Source: Rhodococcus rhodochrous
GTDB lineage: Bacteria; Actinomycetota; Actinomycetes; Mycobacteriales; Mycobacteriaceae
Direction: 5' to 3'
Assembly: GCF_900187265.1 (NCBI RefSeq)
Contig: NZ_LT906450.1
Location: 5,075,444 to 5,139,443 of the forward strand
Length of the DNA: 64,000 nucleotides
The notes below the pieces were generated by a model. The model was not told where the DNA came from and did no database searches. It saw nothing but the letters and a program-made list of their open reading frames with translations. Each line of letters opens with the position of its first letter. Positions within the stretch are counted from its first letter, which is position 1. This document shows positions 52,032 to 60,711 of this stretch, one piece after another. A program made the position numbers and the translations under genes.

Positions 52032-54433
52032 CGATGACGAGCACCGTGGACCCCACCACCGACGAGGGAACCGGCGAATCCGAACTCGGCCGGGCACGCC
52101 GCCGCAAGGAGGACGAGCACCTCATCACCGGCCGCACGCGCTGGACCGACAACATCGTGCTCCCCGGGATGCTGCACGCGGCGATCCTGCGCAGCCCGGT
52201 CGCGCACGCCCGTATCACCGGTCTCGACGTCTCCGAGGCCCGTGGCATGCCGGGGGTCGTCGCCGTCTACACGGGTGCCGACCTCGCCGAGGAGCAGGGC
52301 AGCCTGCCGTGTGCGTGGCCGATCACCGAGGACATGAAGACCCCGAACGCCCCGGCCTTGGCCGTCGACACCGTGCACTTCGCGGGTGAGGCCGTCGCAG
52401 TCGTGGTGGCCCGCAGCGCATACGAGGCCCACGACGCCCTCGATGCGATCGATGTGGACTACGAGGACCTGCCGGTCGTGCTCGATCTCGAGAGCGCGGC
52501 CCAGGGCGGCGACCTCGTCCACCCCGATCTCGGCACCAACGTCAGCGCGACGTGGGTGTTCGACTCCGCCGAGGCCGGTAGCGGCGGCAACGTCGAGGAC
52601 GCGATCCGCGACGCGGAAGTGGTCGTCGAACGGACCTTCCGGCAGCAGCGGCTCATCCCCGCCTTCATGGAACCGCGGTCGGTCGTCGTCGACCCCACCG
52701 CCTCGCAGATCACCATGTGGTCGGCGACCCAGGTCCCGCACGTGCTGAAGCTGATGCTCGCGATGACCCTCGGTCTCCCCGAGCACAAACTACGCGTCAT
52801 CGCCCCCGATGTGGGCGGCGGGTTCGGCGGCAAACTGCAGGTCACGCCCGAAGAGGTACTCACGCTCCTCATCGCGCGTCGCCTGCACAAGCCCGTCAAG
52901 TACACCGAGACGCGCAGCGAGTCGATGCTCGCCGCGCACCACGGCCGCGACCAGGTCCAGAAGCTGACCCTCGCCGCACGCCGCGACGGCACCGTCACGG
53001 GCCTGAAGGTGGAGCTGCTCGCCGACATGGGCGCCTACCTGCGCCTCGTCACCCCGGGTGTGCCGATCCTCGGCGCGTTCATGTTCAACGGCATCTACAA
53101 GTTCGACTCGTACCGGTTCGCGTGCACCAACGTGTTCACCAACAAGGTGCCCACCGACGCCTACCGCGGTGCCGGACGCCCCGAGGCCACCTTCGCGATC
53201 GAACGCATCATGGACGAGCTCGCCGTCGAACTGTCCATGGACCCCCTCGAGCTCCGCGAGAAGAACTGGATCAAGCACGAGGAGTTCCCGTTCGACACCG
53301 TCGCGGGCCTGACCTACGACTCGGGCAACTACGAGGCCGCGACGGCCAAGGCGCGAGAGTTGTTCGACTACGACGCATTACGACGTGAACAGGCCGAACG
53401 ACGCGAACGCAACGATCCGGTGCAACTCGGTATCGGTGTCTCCACGTTCACGGAGATGTGCGGCCTGGCCCCGTCGCGGGTGCTCGGTTCGCTCTCCTAC
53501 GGCGCCGGCGGCTGGGAGCACGCCGCGATCCGGATGCTCCCGACCGGCAAGGTGGAGGTCGTCACCGGTTCGTCCGCCCACGGTCAGGGCCACGAGACGG
53601 CGTGGAGCCAGATCGTCGCCGACCGGCTCGGAATCCCGTTCGAGGACATCGAGATCCTGCACGGCGACACGCAGAGTTCACCGCGCGGTCTCGACACCTA
53701 CGGTTCCCGCTCGCTCGCGGTCGGTGGCATCGCGGTCGTGAAGGCCGCCGAGAAGGTGGTCGCCAAGGCCCGGCCGATCGCCGCACACCTGCTCGAATGT
53801 TCCGAGGACGATCTGGATTTCGAGGGCGGACAGTTCCGCGTGAAGGGAACGTCGAAGTCCGTCGGCCTCACCGACGTCGCGCTCGCGGTGTTCGCCGCGC
53901 ACGACCTGCCCGACGGCATCGAACCGAACCTCGACTCCGAGGCGACCTACGATCCCGACAACTTCTCGTTCCCACACGGCACCCACCTGTGCGCGATCGA
54001 GGTCGACACCGAGACGGGGCACGCACGCATCCGCAAGTACGTGTGCGTCGACGACGTCGGGCACGTCGTGAACCCGCTCATCGTCGAGGGACAGGTGCAC
54101 GGCGGACTCGCCCAGGGCATCGCCCAGGCCCTGTACGAGGAAGCGGTGCACGACGAGTCGGGCACATTGCTGAGTTCGTCGTTCGCCGAATATCTGCTGC
54201 CCACCGCGGTGGATCTGCCGCCCTTCGTCACCGATCGCACCGACACGCCGGCACCCGGTAATCCGTTGGGTGTCAAGGGTGTCGGCGAGGCAGGAACCAT
54301 CGCTTCCACCCCGGCCGTCGTCAACTCCGTTCTCGACGCGGTCCGGCCGTTCGGCGTCACCGACGTCGAGATGCCCTGTACACCGATGCGGATCTGGCAC
54401 GCGCTCCGCGACGCCCGAGGAGGCACGAAATGA
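52028..54433 (+). CDS. Molybdenum hydroxylase large subunit, form II CoxL-like
   Basis: The 801-residue subunit of the xanthine-oxidase family binds the molybdopterin cytosine dinucleotide cofactor. It has VGGGFGGK near residue 260, the active-site loop AYRGAGR at residues 378-384, and the catalytic Glu754 in GVGEAG. Form I CO dehydrogenases have AYXCSFR with the copper-binding Cys in that loop; here the Cys is absent, so it is a form II or other hydroxylase, and CO is not a supported substrate. The aromatic/heterocycle or aldehyde substrate is unknown. ATGA overlaps with the genes on both sides. Confidence 0.94.
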   Translation: MTMTSTVDPTTDEGTGESELGRARRRKEDEHLITGRTRWTDNIVLPGMLHAAILRSPVAHARITGLDVSEARGMPGVVAVYTGADLAEEQGSLPCAWPITEDMKTPNAPALAVDTVHFAGEAVAVVVARSAYEAHDALDAIDVDYEDLPVVLDLESAAQGGDLVHPDLGTNVSATWVFDSAEAGSGGNVEDAIRDAEVVVERTFRQQRLIPAFMEPRSVVVDPTASQITMWSATQVPHVLKLMLAMTLGLPEHKLRVIAPDVGGGFGGKLQVTPEEVLTLLIARRLHKPVKYTETRSESMLAAHHGRDQVQKLTLAARRDGTVTGLKVELLADMGAYLRLVTPGVPILGAFMFNGIYKFDSYRFACTNVFTNKVPTDAYRGAGRPEATFAIERIMDELAVELSMDPLELREKNWIKHEEFPFDTVAGLTYDSGNYEAATAKARELFDYDALRREQAERRERNDPVQLGIGVSTFTEMCGLAPSRVLGSLSYGAGGWEHAAIRMLPTGKVEVVTGSSAHGQGHETAWSQIVADRLGIPFEDIEILHGDTQSSPRGLDTYGSRSLAVGGIAVVKAAEKVVAKARPIAAHLLECSEDDLDFEGGQFRVKGTSKSVGLTDVALAVFAAHDLPDGIEPNLDSEATYDPDNFSFPHGTHLCAIEVDTETGHARIRKYVCVDDVGHVVNPLIVEGQVHGGLAQGIAQALYEEAVHDESGTLLSSSFAEYLLPTAVDLPPFVTDRTDTPAPGNPLGVKGVGEAGTIASTPAVVNSVLDAVRPFGVTDVEMPCTPMRIWHALRDARGGTK

Positions 54434-55284
54434 TCCCGGCCCCGTTCGACTACGTCGCCCCCTCGAGCGTCGACGAAGCGGTCGCCGCGCTGACGGAGGC
54501 CGGTGAGGACGCGAAGGTCATCGCCGGTGGGCAGAGCCTCATGCCCGTCCTGCGGCTGCGGATGGCGGCACCGACGGTGCTCGTCGACCTCGGCAGGATC
54601 CCCGAACTGCGGGGTATCCGCGACGACGGCGACGCCCTGGTGATCGGCGCGACCACCACCCACCACGACGTGCTGCACGACTCGCTCGTCGCGGAGCACG
54701 CACGGCTGCTGGCAGAGGCGACGGCGACCGTCGCCGACCCCCAGATCCGGCACCGCGGCACGTTCGGCGGGTCGCTCGTGCACGCCGATCCGGCCGGGGA
54801 TCTCGCGGCGCCGGCGGTGGCGCTCGAGGCGACGTTCACCGTGGCCGGACCGTCCGGGCGTCGCACCATCGCGACGGACGACTTCTTCCAGGACTACTTC
54901 ACGACCGCGGTCGAACCCGGAGAGATCCTCGTCGAGGTCCGGATCCCCAAGCACACGGGATGGTCGGCGCGCTACGAGAAGTTCCATCGCGCAGCCCAGC
55001 AGTGGTCGATCGTCGGGGTCGCGGCGACCCTGCAGGCGACCGGCGGCACCATCGAACAGGCAAGGGTCGCCCTCACGAACATGGCGGCCGTCCCGGTCCG
55101 GGCACGCGGAGTCGAGGAATCGCTCATCGGTAGGCCGGCAACGGCCGAGACGATCCGCGAGGCCGCCGAGCTCGCCACCGACGGCACGGCTCCCATGACC
55201 GACGGGAACGCCGACGCCGAGTATCGGAGCCACCTCGCCCGGGTACTCACCCGACGAGCGGTCACCACTGCCTCCGGGGTCTAG
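54430..55284 (+). CDS. coxM: Molybdenum hydroxylase FAD subunit (CoxM-like)
   Basis: The 284-residue subunit has the FAD-binding pyrophosphate motif AGGQSLMPV near residue 32 and GTFGGSLVHADPAGD near residue 110, both characteristic of the CoxM family, then the CO-dehydrogenase FAD C-terminal domain. It receives electrons from the [2Fe-2S] subunit. It overlaps the large-subunit stop (ATGA). The order small-large-medium differs from the medium-small-large order of genuine CO dehydrogenase operons. Confidence 0.94.
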   Translation: MIPAPFDYVAPSSVDEAVAALTEAGEDAKVIAGGQSLMPVLRLRMAAPTVLVDLGRIPELRGIRDDGDALVIGATTTHHDVLHDSLVAEHARLLAEATATVADPQIRHRGTFGGSLVHADPAGDLAAPAVALEATFTVAGPSGRRTIATDDFFQDYFTTAVEPGEILVEVRIPKHTGWSARYEKFHRAAQQWSIVGVAATLQATGGTIEQARVALTNMAAVPVRARGVEESLIGRPATAETIREAAELATDGTAPMTDGNADAEYRSHLARVLTRRAVTTASGV

Positions 55285-55337
55285 GCGTTCCAACGCCGAA
55301 CACCGAGATCCCGGACCACTTGTTCGGAAAGGACCTC

Positions 55338-56195
55338 ATGCAACTCGAACACACACTGTCCGTTCCCGCGCCGGTCGACGAGGTGTGGACCGCCCTGCTG
55401 AATCCGGAGAAGGTCGCGCCGTGCATGCCGGGCGCGACGCTCACCGGGGTCGACGGCGACACGTTCACCGGGACCGTCAAGGTGAAGCTCGGACCGGTGG
55501 CGCTCACGTTCAAGGGCACCGGCGTGTACGTCGAGAAGGACGAGAGCGCCCGCCGGGCGGTCATCGAGGCCAATGCGAAGGACACCCGGGGCAACGGCAC
55601 GGTGGCCGCGACCATCACCGTCACCCTCACCGGCGACGGCGACCGCACCGACGGCGTCGTGAACACCGACATGAAGATCACCGGCAAGCCCGCCCAGTTC
55701 GGGCGGGGGATGATCTCGGATGTCGGTGGGAAGATCCTCGAGCAGTTCGCGGACTGCCTGTCGAAGAAGCTCGGACCCGAAGCGGCCTCCTCCACGTCCT
55801 CCTCCTCCGCGGCGACCGCTGAGGCAGCCGAGTCGCAGCCCAACGAGTCCGTGCCGGCGAGCCCTCCGCTCACCGCCGCGGGTTCGGGCGACGAACCTGC
55901 CGGTGGAGCATTCGTCGGGCCCGGCGCCGGGGACGGCGACTCCGCGCAGGCGCGGCCGAACGAGTCGGTGCCGCCCAGCCCGGCGAGCGCCTCACCGGCA
56001 CCGACGATGACCTCGACGCCTCCCACACCGTCGGCGACCCCCTCCCCGGCCGCACCTCCGCAGCCCGAGGCCGAACCGCTCGACCTCATGCAGTACGCGA
56101 AGGGATCGGTCGCGACGCGAATCGCGCCGGTGGGAGTGATCGCGATTCTCATCGTGGTCATCGCGGTGATCCTCCAGCGTCGATCGGGACGCTGA
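55338..56195 (+). CDS. coxG: CoxG-like SRPBCC protein with C-terminal membrane anchor
   Basis: The 285-residue protein starts with a SRPBCC domain (residues 1-150: LEHTLSVPAPVDEVWTALLNPEKVAPCMPG), followed by a ~90-residue Ser/Pro/Ala-rich linker with two near repeats of PNESVP, and a C-terminal membrane helix (VGVIAILIVVIAVIL). CoxG is thought to recruit the hydroxylase to the membrane. I chose ATG 55338 (AAAGGA upstream) over the TTG at 55320. A hairpin terminator follows. Confidence 0.9.
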   Translation: MQLEHTLSVPAPVDEVWTALLNPEKVAPCMPGATLTGVDGDTFTGTVKVKLGPVALTFKGTGVYVEKDESARRAVIEANAKDTRGNGTVAATITVTLTGDGDRTDGVVNTDMKITGKPAQFGRGMISDVGGKILEQFADCLSKKLGPEAASSTSSSSAATAEAAESQPNESVPASPPLTAAGSGDEPAGGAFVGPGAGDGDSAQARPNESVPPSPASASPAPTMTSTPPTPSATPSPAAPPQPEAEPLDLMQYAKGSVATRIAPVGVIAILIVVIAVILQRRSGR

Positions 56196-56211
56196 CCCGG
56201 CCGGATCCACT

Positions 56212-56260
56212 CGAACGCTGCGGATCGGACCCCGTCGAACGGGCCGGTCCGCAGCGTTCG
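56212..56260. terminator. Bidirectional terminator after coxG
   Basis: A 13-bp perfect stem CGAACGCTGCGGA (56212-56224) with its complement (56248-56260) and an additional inner pairing lies between the convergent coxG and LysR genes. Confidence 0.85.
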
Positions 56261-56266
56261 TCGTTG

Positions 56267-57190
56267 TCAGCCCGCCTGGGCTGCGACGCGGCGACGCCCG
56301 ACCGGGTCGAGCTGCGCGCGGAGCCAGGCGTGCGCGGGATCGGCATCCCGTTCGGCGTGCCACACCGCGAATTCGCGCAGCGGCGGCAGCTGGAAGGTCG
56401 GTTCCAGGATGCGCAGGGACGCCACCTCGGCGAGGTGGCGGGCCATGCGCTCGGGCAGGAAGGTGATCATGCGGGTGTTCTCCAGGGCATACGGGAGAAC
56501 CGCGAGGTTGCCGCTGGTCGCGCCGATCCGGGCCACCACTCCTGCACGCAGCAGCGCGCGGCCGAGGTTGGTGTCGTCGGAATACTGCGCGTAGGACAGC
56601 AGCGGGTAGCGGCCGAGCACCTCACGTGTGAGCTTGGTGCCGGTGTACGGGTGGCCGGACCAGACCGCCCCGACGAATCTGTCGGTCAGCATGACCTGCC
56701 TCCGGCAGGTCTCGAACTCCGGGGATTCGAGGACGTATTCCGGCAGCACCGCGAGGTCGATCTCGAACCGGCGGAAGGCATCGAGACCGGCACCGTTGAC
56801 CGGCAGCAGATCGAAACGGATGTTGGCCGGGGTGCTCCCCCGCACCAGCAGGCGCAGGAGGGTGATCTCCGCATAGTCGCCGGTCATGATCGTGAAGGTG
56901 CGCGAATCCGTCGCGGGGTCGAAACCGGGTGCGGCCAGCACCGAACGCTCGAGGGTCCGCAGCACCTCGCGGAGCGGTTCGATGATCGCCTGGGCCCGCG
57001 CGGTGGGACGCAGTGTGCGCCCGCACTTCACGAGAAGCGGATCGTCGAATTGCTTGCGCAACCGGGCGAGAGCCGTACTCGTCGCCGGTTGCGACATGTT
57101 CAGTCGCCGCGCCGCGCGCGTGACATTGCGTTCGGAGAGCAGGACATCGAGGACGACGAGCAGGTTGAGATCGACCCGTCGCAGATCCAT
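56267..57190 (-). CDS. LysR-family regulator (NodD/NahR-like)
   Basis: The 307-residue protein starts MDLRRVDLNLLVVLDVLL, with helix-turn-helix NVTRAARRLNMSQPATSTALARL. That opening is typical of the LysR branch that contains NodD, NahR and SyrM, often responding to aromatic compounds. The effector domain follows. I chose ATG 57190; upstream frame codons add 17 residues without homology. It lies at the 3' end of the hydroxylase cluster, convergent with coxG, and may bind the palindrome before coxS. Confidence 0.88.
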   Translation of the reverse strand: MDLRRVDLNLLVVLDVLLSERNVTRAARRLNMSQPATSTALARLRKQFDDPLLVKCGRTLRPTARAQAIIEPLREVLRTLERSVLAAPGFDPATDSRTFTIMTGDYAEITLLRLLVRGSTPANIRFDLLPVNGAGLDAFRRFEIDLAVLPEYVLESPEFETCRRQVMLTDRFVGAVWSGHPYTGTKLTREVLGRYPLLSYAQYSDDTNLGRALLRAGVVARIGATSGNLAVLPYALENTRMITFLPERMARHLAEVASLRILEPTFQLPPLREFAVWHAERDADPAHAWLRAQLDPVGRRRVAAQAG

Positions 57191-57478
57191 GCGCCCCCCC
57201 CTGACATCGAAACCCGGCGGAACGGGAAATTCCGGCGGCATCGTAGCGCACGACCGTGATGTATACGCAAGGTCGAATACCAGCTATCGGACTTGGACGG
57301 CGATCTTGTGAGCGCAACGAAGTACTACCTAGTCTGACCCACGTCCTGACGGCAGCGAACCGTGATTCGCCCTGGCCTGAATTTCGAAGGAGAAATTCTG
57401 CACTTGCCGAAGTCCAGTTTCGGCCGGCCGCCGGCTCAGGCAGGTAGAGAGGTTCGGGGGCGAAACATTGTGGGTCTC
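57191..57478. other. Divergent intergenic region, few features
   Basis: These 288 bases lie between the LysR (minus) and sensor kinase (plus) genes. They include alternative start sites for the kinase: TTG 57404 with AAGGAG (57387-57392) upstream and GTG 57470. I see no strong operator or hairpin. Confidence 0.4.
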
Positions 57479-59554
57479 ATGAGGAAATTCCGGCAACACA
57501 CGCCGGACAACTGGCGTCTGTGGCGCAGGATGACCGCGGTCGTCGCCGTCCCCCTCGTCGCCGCCACCCTGTACGGCTCGCTCCGCGTCTACGACCTCTA
57601 CCAGGAGAACGACGCCTACAGCGCTGCCGCCGAGAACGTCTCCATCCTGCCGACGCTCGCCGACTACGCCACCAGTGTCGCCGGTGCCGCCGCAGCGACG
57701 ATCCTGTCGATCCCCGTCGACAACGGCGCCCAGGTCGCCCGCGAATCCGCCGCGACGCTGCGCGATCACATCGACACCAAGGATCTCGATCCGCAGATCG
57801 CGGCGATGATCAACCGCATGCTCGCAGAGGGCGAGAGCCTGCTCGACAGCGCGTCGTCGGGAACACTGGCGCCGACCGTGGCCAGCGAGCGCGCCGAAGG
57901 ATTCGTCAGACGCGCCCAGGCCGCATACCGCGCCATCACCACCACCACGGACGACCCCACCGTCCAGCGCGAGAGCGCGACCCTTCTCGATCTGTGGCAC
58001 ACCCAGTGGTCCCTGCTCGACCAGGTCCTCGCGTACTCCGCGCTGAGCGCCGGAACCGACGGCGCCCTGCTGATGTGGAACAACGCCCTCGGTGTCGAGT
58101 CCGCGCGACTGGCCGTCCTCCGCGACACCTTCGTCGAGAACGAGGCCACCGACGCCTCGAAGGTGGACGGTCTCATGTCCCAGCTCGAGAACCGACGCAG
58201 CCTCACGGCCGACCTCGACAACGAAGAAGGCAACGTCGCCGCCCTGCGCGGGTCGATCTTCGAGAGCCTCATGGTCTACCAGGAGCAGGTCGCCGGTTCC
58301 GCGACCCGAGCCGTGGCCACCCTCGACGACCTCGCGGCCGAAGCACGCGCCGAAGCCCTCAAGAACGCCATCGGTATCGCGATCGTCCTCGCGCTCGCCC
58401 TCGGACTGGCGATCGTGATCGCGATGTCGCTCGTCCGACCGCTCCGCCGACTGCGCGACGACACCCTGCGCACCGCCGAACAGGATCTGCCCGCCGCGCT
58501 CGCCGCGATCAAGGACGGCGCCGAGATCGAATCCGTCACACTCGATCCGGTCCGCGTCCACACCCGCGAGGAGATCGGCGAGGTGGCGCGCGCCGTCGAC
58601 AGCATGAACGAGGGCGCCCTGCGTCTGGCCGGCGAACAGGCCCAGCTGCGCCGACAGGTCAACGAGATGCTCGAGACCCTCGCCCGCCGCAACAAGACGC
58701 TCGTGGAACAGCAACTGGCACTGATCGATTCGCTCGAACACGAAGAGCGCGACCCGACACGTCTGCAGAACCTGTTCGCACTCGACCACCTCGCCGCCCG
58801 CATGCGGCGCACGGGCGACTCGCTGCTCGTCCTCGCCGGCACCCGCCAGCGTCTCGGCCGGGTCCCCGACACACCGCTCGTCGACGTCCTGCGCGCGTCC
58901 GTCTCCCAGGTCGAGAACTACCAGCGCGTGAACATCGGCAATGCGCCCGACGGCAATCTGGTCGGCAGCGCCGTCACCGACGTCGTCCACATGATCGCCG
59001 AGCTCCTCGACAACGCGCTGCGCGCCTCACCGCCCGAGAGCACCGTGGCGTTCGCGTTCTCCCGCGCCGTCGACGGCGGACTCCTCCTCGAGATCGCCGA
59101 CCGCGGAATCGGTATCCCCGCAGATGAACTCGCCGACATCAACATGCGGCTGGGTGCGGACGGCGAAACCGGATTCGGTGCCGCACGGCGAATGGGTCTG
59201 TTCGTGGTCGCACGTCTCGCCGACCGTCACGGCATCACGGTGCGCCTGCGTCCGACCTTCGACTCGACCACCAATGCCGGCATCACGGCGAGCATCTACC
59301 TGCCGACCAGCCTGCTCAAGGGCACCGGCAGGAACTACGACGATCCGTACCGGATCGATCGACCGCGTCGCCTGCCCGATCCTCCCTCGGAGTACGGCGA
59401 GCAGTTCCACGCCGACCCGGCGTCCGGATCGCAGCCGGTGGTCGGACACCGCCATTCGGCACCCACCCCCGCTCTCGCGACGCCCGGGACGAGTCCGGGT
59501 ATCCGGCGCGGACAGTTGCACGAACGATGGGTCCCCCGCGGCGCGGGACAGTAG
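57479..59554 (+). CDS. Orphan sensor histidine kinase, nitrate-sensing-like
   Basis: The ~691-residue protein has a membrane segment at residues 20-42, an extracellular helical domain of about 250 residues like NIT/nitrate-sensing domains (QRESATLLDLWHTQWSLLDQVLAYSALSAG), a second membrane segment near 305-325, HAMP, a DHp-like helix (NLFALDHLAARMRR) and a HATPase with AELLDNALRASPP and ADRGIGIP. The C-terminal ~80 residues are low complexity. This architecture is the CvnA type of actinobacterial conservons, but the usual roadblock, DUF742 and GTPase genes are absent. The start is uncertain (ATG 57479, GTG 57470, TTG 57404). Confidence 0.82.
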   Translation: MRKFRQHTPDNWRLWRRMTAVVAVPLVAATLYGSLRVYDLYQENDAYSAAAENVSILPTLADYATSVAGAAAATILSIPVDNGAQVARESAATLRDHIDTKDLDPQIAAMINRMLAEGESLLDSASSGTLAPTVASERAEGFVRRAQAAYRAITTTTDDPTVQRESATLLDLWHTQWSLLDQVLAYSALSAGTDGALLMWNNALGVESARLAVLRDTFVENEATDASKVDGLMSQLENRRSLTADLDNEEGNVAALRGSIFESLMVYQEQVAGSATRAVATLDDLAAEARAEALKNAIGIAIVLALALGLAIVIAMSLVRPLRRLRDDTLRTAEQDLPAALAAIKDGAEIESVTLDPVRVHTREEIGEVARAVDSMNEGALRLAGEQAQLRRQVNEMLETLARRNKTLVEQQLALIDSLEHEERDPTRLQNLFALDHLAARMRRTGDSLLVLAGTRQRLGRVPDTPLVDVLRASVSQVENYQRVNIGNAPDGNLVGSAVTDVVHMIAELLDNALRASPPESTVAFAFSRAVDGGLLLEIADRGIGIPADELADINMRLGADGETGFGAARRMGLFVVARLADRHGITVRLRPTFDSTTNAGITASIYLPTSLLKGTGRNYDDPYRIDRPRRLPDPPSEYGEQFHADPASGSQPVVGHRHSAPTPALATPGTSPGIRRGQLHERWVPRGAGQ

Positions 59555-59611
59555 GCGACACAGGCCGCGCGGACAGCGGACAGCGGGCGGACGGTCTGCC
59601 ATCCTGACGGC

Positions 59612-60505
59612 ATGACCGTTCCCCGCGTCGACGTCCACCAGCACGTCTGGCCGGCACCGCTGGTCTCGGCGTTACGGGCACGCACCCGTGCGCCGCGGCT
59701 CGTCGGATGGACGCTGTACCTCGACGGTGAACCCCCGTACGAGGTGCGCCCCGAGGATCACGCGATCGACCGGCGGGCCGAGCTCGCGGCGCAGGACGGC
59801 ATCGACCTGGCGCTGGTGTCGCTGTCGAGCCCGCTGGGGATCGAATCGTTGCCCGCGGCCGACGCGGCCGGCCTGCTCGACGCCTACCACGAAGGAGTGC
59901 TGGCGCTGCCGCGCCCGTTCGGGGCGTGGGCGGCGGCGTCGGTCGACGATCCCGATCCCGCGGCGCTGCGCGAGGTGCTCGGGGCGGGCTGTGTCGGTCT
60001 GCAACTGCCCGCCACGGCCTTGGCGGACGCCGAGGGCTACGCACGGTGCGCGCCGCTCCTCGACGAGCTCGACCGCGTCGGCGCTCCCCTGTTCGTGCAT
60101 CCCGGACCGGCTGCGGCCGATCCGTCGGCTCCGCCGTGGTGGCCGGCGATGGTGTCGTACGTGGCGCAGATGCACACCGCGTGGTTCGCCTGGCACGAGT
60201 ACGGGGCCCCGCGCCTCCCCGGCCTGCGGGTGGGGTTCGCGATGCTCGCCGGGCTCGCTCCGTTGCACACCGACCGGATGGCCGCGCGCGGCGGTCCGGC
60301 GACGATCCCGTCGGCCGGAGTGTTCGTCGACACCTCGTCGTACGGTCCCGAGATCGTCGACGCGGTCACTGCCGGGCTCGGCCACGACCGCGTCGTGCTC
60401 GGCTCGGACCGCCCGTACGCTGCACCGTTGTTGTTCGACGACGAGCGCGACGAGCTCGTACGGCGACACAACCCGGCCCGGCTGTTCCGAACGTCACACG
60501 AGTGA
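59612..60505 (+). CDS. Amidohydrolase-family protein (COG2159-like)
   Basis: The 297-residue TIM-barrel protein has the amidohydrolase metal motif DVHQHVW at the start, LFVHPG in the middle and the terminal VLGSDRPYAAP strand with the conserved Asp. This layout matches the COG2159/amidohydrolase-2 group of decarboxylases and hydrolases. CATCCT ends six bases before the ATG, suggesting a leaderless mRNA. The substrate is unknown, and neighbouring genes give no hint. Confidence 0.82.
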   Translation: MTVPRVDVHQHVWPAPLVSALRARTRAPRLVGWTLYLDGEPPYEVRPEDHAIDRRAELAAQDGIDLALVSLSSPLGIESLPAADAAGLLDAYHEGVLALPRPFGAWAAASVDDPDPAALREVLGAGCVGLQLPATALADAEGYARCAPLLDELDRVGAPLFVHPGPAAADPSAPPWWPAMVSYVAQMHTAWFAWHEYGAPRLPGLRVGFAMLAGLAPLHTDRMAARGGPATIPSAGVFVDTSSYGPEIVDAVTAGLGHDRVVLGSDRPYAAPLLFDDERDELVRRHNPARLFRTSHE

Positions 60506-60510
60506 AAACC

Positions 60511-60539
60511 TTGACAGCGCCGCATTCGGGCGCTGAAGT
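60511..60539 (+). promoter_or_regulatory. Promoter of the leader-cdo transcript
   Basis: TTGACA (60511-60516), a 17-base spacer and TGAAGT (60534-60539) end seven bases before the leader ATG. This gives a leaderless mRNA beginning at the leader start codon. The -10 is weak (3 of 6). Confidence 0.5.
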
Positions 60540-60546
60540 GATCGGC

Positions 60547-60639
60547 ATGCATCTTCCGGCGACCCTGCGACATCGCAGGCTTCATGTGGACTACGTCCGC
60601 ATCGCCGGTGGTTTCTGTGGCTGTCGCGCCTGTCGTTGA
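60547..60639 (+). CDS. Cys-rich leader peptide of cysteine dioxygenase gene
   Basis: A 30-codon frame starts at ATG 60547 and ends in FCGCRACR before TGA 60637-60639: three Cys in the last seven residues. The middle RRLHVDYVRIA matches, from memory, the RRxHVDxxR pattern of short actinobacterial leader peptides found before sulfur and cysteine genes. The stop is 72 bases before the cysteine dioxygenase ATG. Bases 60608-60616, at the start of the Cys codon tract, can pair with 60702-60710, which contains the dioxygenase ribosome site. It is therefore a strong candidate for a cysteine-responsive attenuator. Confidence 0.8.
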   Translation: MHLPATLRHRRLHVDYVRIAGGFCGCRACR

Positions 60640-60710
60640 ACCCGGCCCGACCCCTTTCTTCTGCTCGGACGACATTTCGCTCCCGTCCGCCTCCTGCCTC
60701 GAGGAACCAC
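60608..60710 (+). promoter_or_regulatory. Long-range pairing that can hide the cdo ribosome site
   Basis: GTGGTTTCT (60608-60616) is complementary to AGGAACCAC (60702-60710) at nine of nine positions, counting one G-U. The second segment contains the Shine-Dalgarno GAGGA of the dioxygenase gene (60701-60705). Ribosome passage through the Cys codons could free the site. Confidence 0.6.
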
Positions 60711-60711
60711 G

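Noticed and set aside
52028-54433. Aerobic CO dehydrogenase (form I CoxL)
   Set aside because: The Cys-containing AYXCSFR loop is replaced by AYRGAGR.
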